Source: Lantana camara (Eukaryota > Streptophyta > Magnoliopsida > Lamiales > Verbenaceae). Taken from it: a DNA stretch of 64,000 nt. Made by a program: the position numbers and the translations under genes. The notes under the pieces were generated by a model. It worked only from the letters and a program-made list of their open reading frames with translations. It ran no database searches and was not told the origin of the DNA. Location: NCBI GenBank assembly GCA_037501455.1, contig CM074858.1, forward strand, positions 82,124,501-82,188,500, given 5' to 3'. How positions within the stretch are numbered: position 1 is the first letter of the stretch; each line of letters starts with the position of its first letter. Positions 59,335-64,000 of the stretch are shown here, piece by piece.

Positions 59335-59910
59335 CACTACAAAAAAATCCCCCAAAACCGACGGGCAAATTCCGACGGGATTTTCCAAAAACTCGTCGGT
59401 TTTCCGGGATGGCGCCCGTTGGAAAATACATCGTCGGAATTGTGTCCCGACGGGTCCGTTCCGTTGGTTTTCCATTGGAAATATATTTCCAACGGAATTC
59501 CAATGGAAAATTATTTTTTCCAACAAAATAATTTCCGACGGAAAACCACGGACATTTTCCGTCGGTTTTCCGTCGAAAATTTTTTCCATCGGAAAACCAC
59601 GGACAACCAACGGATTTCCAACGGAACAAAAATAATTTAATTTTTAAGTTAACCGGTGGATTTCCAACGGAATTTTCCGTCGGAAATAGAATAAAAATAA
59701 ATAAATAAAAAAATTCATTTGTGAGACCCGAACCATCCCGGAAACGAGCCACACCAAACCAACAAAATAATTTAATTTTTAAGTTAACCGGCGGATTTCC
59801 AACGGAATTTTCCGTCGGTATTCCGTCGGAAATAGAATAAAAATAAATAAATAAAAAAATTCATTTGTGAGACCCGAACCACCCCGGAAACGAGCCACAC
59901 CAACACCTCA
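59335..59910 (+). mobile_element. CACTA (En/Spm-like) transposon terminus with subterminal repeats
   Basis: It starts CACTACAAAAAAAT, the classic CACTA terminal inverted repeat. At least a dozen copies of the words CCGACGG / CCGTCGG / TTCCAACGG follow in both orientations. Such subterminal arrays are transposase-binding sites in En/Spm elements. The opposite end (a TGTAGTG terminus) is not in the window, and no transposase coding region follows, so the element is long, truncated or interrupted. The 3 bp before it are TTG. The minus-strand frame at 59246-59752 is made of these repeats and is not a gene. Confidence 0.8.
59631..59900 (+). repeat. Tandem duplication, 135-bp period, inside the CACTA end
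   Basis: The block from AATAATTTAATTTTTAAGTT to the CCGGAAACGAGCCACACCAA region occurs at 59631 and again at 59766. The two copies are nearly identical. The second has a few extra bases (GGTATTCCGTC) and a TCC to CCC change. Confidence 0.8.
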
Positions 59911-59984
59911 GATGAGCCACGGGCCGAGCTTGAGCCAACCAAGCCAACCAATTCGAGAATTAATTCTCGCGATAATTGCGCATG

Positions 59985-60045
59985 CAAGGATTCGAACTAG
60001 GGTCTCCAAGGAAGAATGGTGACTCCCTTACCAACTTGGATAACT
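59985..60045 (-). mobile_element. tRNA-derived SINE-like fragment
   Basis: On the minus strand CCAAGTTGGTAAGGGAGT (box A-like) is followed by CTAGTTCGAATCCTTGC (box B-like, the exact pol III word GTTCGAATCC). A full tRNA cloverleaf is not formed, so a SINE head fits better than a tRNA gene. Confidence 0.45.
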
Positions 60046-60483
60046 TACTTCTTATTAATATTATGTCTTTAAATATATTTATACACTTATTTCAATTAAT
60101 TATTTAAATCCTTTTTGTTATTAATTTAAAATATAAAATTTTAAATATATGATTATTTGAATTAAATATAATCATATTTATTGAAAATTTTTAAAAATAC
60201 TTATTCGAATGAAAATAAAACTCATTAGAATTAAGAGTTCTCCAATCTATAGAAAATATATAGAGTATCATAATAAGAACTCTTTCTAAAATTAATATAT
60301 TAATTATAAGTTACATTATAAGATATTTAAACATTTAAAAATAAAATTAGTAATATAAAAATAATACTTACATCGTTTCACTTAAATTATTAATTCAAAA
60401 TTATAATAAAGTTATTTTTATGTATAAATATAAAATCATTGCTAATAACTATTACATAACAATTAATTATATTATTAATCTTC

Positions 60484-60542
<59 letters not shown>

Positions 60543-60667
60543 TTTTTTTTTTTATAAAGATACATAATTAATAAAAATTTTCGTAGTTTTCATATTTTAA
60601 ACTTAGTTCAAATATTATTAACACTATATACTTATTATCAAGTATTAAATTTATTAAAAATACTTAT
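60046..60667. repeat. AT-rich stretch with a (TA)n microsatellite
   Basis: No gene. A pure TA run of about 52 bp lies at 60489-60540, followed by a T tract. Confidence 0.7.
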
Positions 60668-61480
60668 TGATAGGCCCAAATTACGTCCGGATCAGCACCG
60701 AACACGTGTCACCATCTGAGCAGCTCGTCGAAGCCACCAGAAAACTTCAAAGCTTGGACGCTCGCTATATTGGGCTCGCGGAATAGGCCCAGCCCATTCT
60801 CTCTGCTTAAGACTTGCGCGCCTCGGCCCAAGTCACGAGCGTGGGATCTGCCATCAATCCCATCTGACGCTCGCCCTGCGGACCCACATAATGCTCTCCG
60901 CCAGAGCCCATCTCCACACCATGGGAACCCTCCCCGAGGGAACCCACGGTCGTATTCAAAGGAATCTAAACAAAAGAAATCTAAACAAAGTCTCCAAAAC
61001 AAAAGCATAAACATTCAGCAGTATCTAAAAACGAATCTAACATACGAAACTAAAACTAAATTCAAAGGAATTAGTTTGTAAATTAAAGCAACAATAAAAC
61101 CAAAGATCGTTCTCGAAATTCAATCCTCGTGTCTTCTGAAATTCTCTAAAAAATCTCTGAAACTCCTTGGTCTTCTCTCCAAACCCCAGGTCTTGACCTG
61201 GAAGAAAAGCTCTCTCGAAAAGACTCCAAAAACGCACTAATATAGTAGCCCAAAATAATTCTCGCCGCCCTAGTAACGGGGGTTACTACATTTGTACTCC
61301 TAAGTGGTAACGGGAGTTACCATATTTTCCTCCAAAAATACGTGAAATCGCCATGCTTCGCCGTTTCGTAACTCCAACTCCAAAATCACCCGAACGGAGC
61401 AAAATAAACACATAAATGCATCAAACGACACCAAAATATACTCCAAGTAACGCTCAAAATCATGCAATTTCTACACACAA
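60668..61480. repeat. Probable retroelement LTR/leader, orientation uncertain
   Basis: It starts TGATAGGCCC at an abrupt change from AT-rich to balanced composition and continues to the beginning of a gag-like region. It could be the 5' LTR and leader of the following Tat element. On the minus strand it ends GGGCCTATCA and could also be an LTR of a reverse element. No second copy is in the window to decide. Confidence 0.4.
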
Positions 61481-64000
61481 CAGGCCACCAATGCTGGAAG
61501 CGGAGGTAAGGAAGTCTTGGTGGTATCTCTCCCCGTCATTGGGACTGAAGCTGGAGTCTCTGCTACCCCGCCTATGGTGCTCATGCCCGCCGCCACTGTG
61601 ACCAACCCCGCTGCATACTCCATGGCGATGCCCCCCACCTAGGTATACATACATGCAGCCCAACATTATGCCTGGAATGATGCCAGGTATGGTGCCCATA
61701 GTGTAACCCTACCATGTGGGCACGTTACAACTTCCCGTTTCCATTCCTAGAGAAATCCAAGGGGTGGAGATACCCCAGATGACATCGCAACAACTCCAGG
61801 CGCATTACACTCAATGTGAGGTGCAAGCCGCCCAAAATGCCCGGAAGCACTTTACATCCGCCTACTTCCCATCGGGAGTGGCCGCCCAGATGGCTCCCCC
61901 TATGGGAGGACTTCATGTTCACTCGTTAACTGCCGCCCAAAATGTGTTAAGGGCTCAACCACCACCACCGGCACAGGGGAAAGAAGCCCCACCGAGGGGC
62001 GAGCAGGAGCAACCCCCAATGGAGAAGGGAAGAGCCCCCTAACCGAGGGCGGACGCAGAAGAGGAGGTCCAATCCCGGGCCTCCAGGAGAACAAGCAAGA
62101 GAGAGGGTGGCGACCCTCGCCTGAACGTTGTACAAGACCAGTTGGATGGTTTGCAGCAAATGGTTGAGCAGCTCTCTCGAGCGCGGTCTCAAGCCCCTCC
62201 CTTGGGGGGTGAGAGAGTCATGGCCAAAGACGCTCGCCAACCACGGAACCAAGCCCCTCGCTGGGGGAGGGAGAAAGACTACCAAGAACATGACCCCGAG
62301 GGTGGGAACCATAGGCCTTTGACAGGCGGTTCACCCCTCATTGATGAGGTTTTGATGGCCTGTGCGGGGATGGCAAAATCCCCATATCTGTCAACCGCTA
62401 CGACGGGACCACAGATCTGGCCGAGCATCTGGATCACTTTATGCATCTGATGCACTTGTATGAGCATTCCAGTTATTACTGGACCAAGATCTTTGTCACT
62501 TCCCTCATGGGAATGACACGGGAATGGTACAAGAAGCTACCCCCTCGCTCCATTCGAGGGTACAAGGATTTGACTGATGCCTTCCTAAACCACTTCAACT
62601 CCCTGAAGGCACCGGCGCTCGCTGCCACGGCTCTCTACAGCCTGGTTACAAGGACCAAACGAGACCCTCAGATCCTTTATGGGCAGGTTCAACAAAGAAA
62701 TCCTGCAAGTGGAAAGGCCCTCGATGGATTTCCTGAGACATATGCTATTTGGGGCCATCAACATGAAAAACTATGTCAGCAAAGAATTTATTGAGGAGGT
62801 GGCAAAAAAGAAACCACGCTCCCTGATGGAAATAAGGGACATAGCTGATTCTTTCTTCACCCTCGAGGACATATACATTGCGAGGGCTCAAAAGCTTACC
62901 AACGCCCCTCGCGCCGATAAAGGCCAGGAAGACAGGGGGGAGCCCAACAGAAACCGCCGCTGTAGCCTTGCTCCCGCTGGAGAAGCTCCCCCCCCTCCCT
63001 AGAAGGTTTGAGCACATTCCCCTCAACAGACCTATTGCAGAGGTCTATTCCATGGCGGATAAGAAGTTATTTAAGAGGCCGCCCAAGATGAGGGAAACCG
63101 AGACCCAGAAGCGCTCGGGAAAATACTGTGCCTTCCACAAGCAAAAGGGGTATGACACCAATGAGTGCCGTCAGCTGGAGAGTGAGATCCAGAGACTCAT
63201 AGTCGGGGGGCACCTCAAGGAATTTGTGAAGGTGCTGGAGAGGTATGACTAGCATTGTGCCAAGCGTGCCAGAGCTAGAGGAAGGAGCCGCTCGCGCTCA
63301 AGGAGCCCTCGTAACCATCATCCTGAGACAAGTGACCGCGGCAAGCAGAAGGCCGTTGAAATAGAGAACCAACCCTTCGCCGTCATCAACATGATCGCTG
63401 GTGGACCCTCAGGAGGAGACTCCAATGCTTCCAGGCGCCGCCACGTCCGCAGTTATGATCAGAGATCCTCAATGCCCAAACAGGTGTACTCCTTAGAAGA
63501 ATCCTCGCGCTCGAGAGAAAGTGAGACTGTAGGATTCACTGAGAAAGACCTAGAGCACATTGTAACACCCCATGGGGTCGGTGAAATCTCTGACTGCCCC
63601 ATGGTGGTTAGCTTAGATGTTCACAATCATGTTGTAAATAGGGTCTTATTTGATAGTGGAAGCTCAGTGAATGTTCTCCCTTACTCAACGTTTCAAAAGA
63701 TGAATATTACAAACATTCCCCTTGAGCCCCTCAGAACAGCCCTCGTTGGCTTTGGGGGTTCCGAGATTGTCCCATACGGACAGATTCGCTTGGCCACCTC
63801 TTTTGGTCATGCCCTGCAGTGGAAGACTTTGAGCGTCCTGTATACCGTCGCTGAGGTAGATCTGCCTTACAACATCATCATTGGACGTCCAGCCCTCGTT
63901 GACTTCAAAGCGGTTATTTCAACTTACCATCAGAAAGTTAAGTTTCCCACCCCCGGGGGGTACTGGCGAGGTACTTTGCAACGTTAAGGAGGCTTGGAAT
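61481..64000 (+). pseudogene. Tat-lineage Ty3/gypsy gag-protease, frameshifted, runs off the window
   Basis: Gag is recognised from KIFVTSLMGMTREWYKKLPP with YKDLTDAFLNHF (about 62490-62600), the downstream CAFHKQKGYDTNECRQLE motif (about 63127-63180) and the R/S-rich linker. The retropepsin follows: VNRVLFDSGSSVNVLPYSTF near 63630-63700, with the later IIIGRPALVDFKAVISTYH. These are typical of the Tat branch. Lesions: TAG near 61638, frame changes near 62040-62140, 62400, 62660 and 62990, TAG at 63250-63252, and a shift in the G run near 63955 that ends the frame at about 63987. RT and later domains would lie beyond the window. The element is dead. It is not the continuation of the Tat-like remnant at 6.2-8.4 kb, though both may belong to the same branch. 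Confidence 0.85.

Noticed and set aside
59246..59752. 168-codon minus-strand frame and its overlapping neighbours
   Set aside because: Built from the CCGTCGG/TTCCGTTGG subterminal repeats of the CACTA end. No domain, and the content repeats itself.

Overview
This is nuclear DNA from a flowering plant, almost certainly a eudicot. Evidence: AT-rich introns with GT-AG sites, plant-type Ty3/gypsy chromovirus and Tat elements, a CACTA terminus, foldback MITEs, tRNA-derived SINEs, a CYP71-type cytochrome P450 and a plant tomosyn-like gene. I see only two host genes. Most of the rest is transposable elements, many of them nested.

Left part (1-8.4 kb): a decayed Ty3/gypsy chromovirus (pol 3' part plus an internally deleted 3' LTR). 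It abuts reverse-oriented retroelement pieces: a gypsy-type leader with PBS, a TRIM-like LTR with PPT and PBS, and a 1.95-kb copia-type LTR. Next come an antisense, intron-containing ORF, a polypurine tract and a 3' LTR, the layout known for Tat-lineage retrotransposon 3' ends.

Host gene 1 (9.3-19.4 kb, + strand): a tomosyn / Lgl-family WD40 protein with a C-terminal R-SNARE-like motif. I reconstructed 25 exons giving an open 1054-residue frame. One junction needs a 22-nt micro-exon to avoid two in-frame stops, and one intron has a GC donor.

Central part (19.6-37.6 kb): a tandem array of a small non-autonomous LTR retrotransposon on the minus strand. It has 15 LTRs alternating with 14 internal domains of exactly 547 bp each, bounded by one 5-bp target duplication (CACAC). 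It sits inside a tRNA-derived SINE that has its own 19-bp duplication. Together they push the 3' flank of the tomosyn gene 18 kb away. A 3.9-kb solo LTR of the chromovirus family, with TSD CTTTA, is inserted in the eighth LTR. This array is the most unusual structure in the window.

Host gene 2 (39.1-45.0 kb, - strand): a three-exon CYP71 (probably CYP71D) P450 of 508 residues. Its introns are filled with foldback elements. It has a serine where the C-helix tryptophan is expected.

Right part (47.1-64 kb): a complete, very young chromovirus (Tekay/Del-like). Its 3.6-kb LTRs differ at only two substitutions and one AT-repeat step, its 1511-residue Gag-Pol is intact, and its TSD is AACTA. It is followed by one end of a CACTA transposon with clustered subterminal repeats, a SINE-like fragment, a TA microsatellite, and a frameshifted Tat-lineage gag-protease running off the window end.
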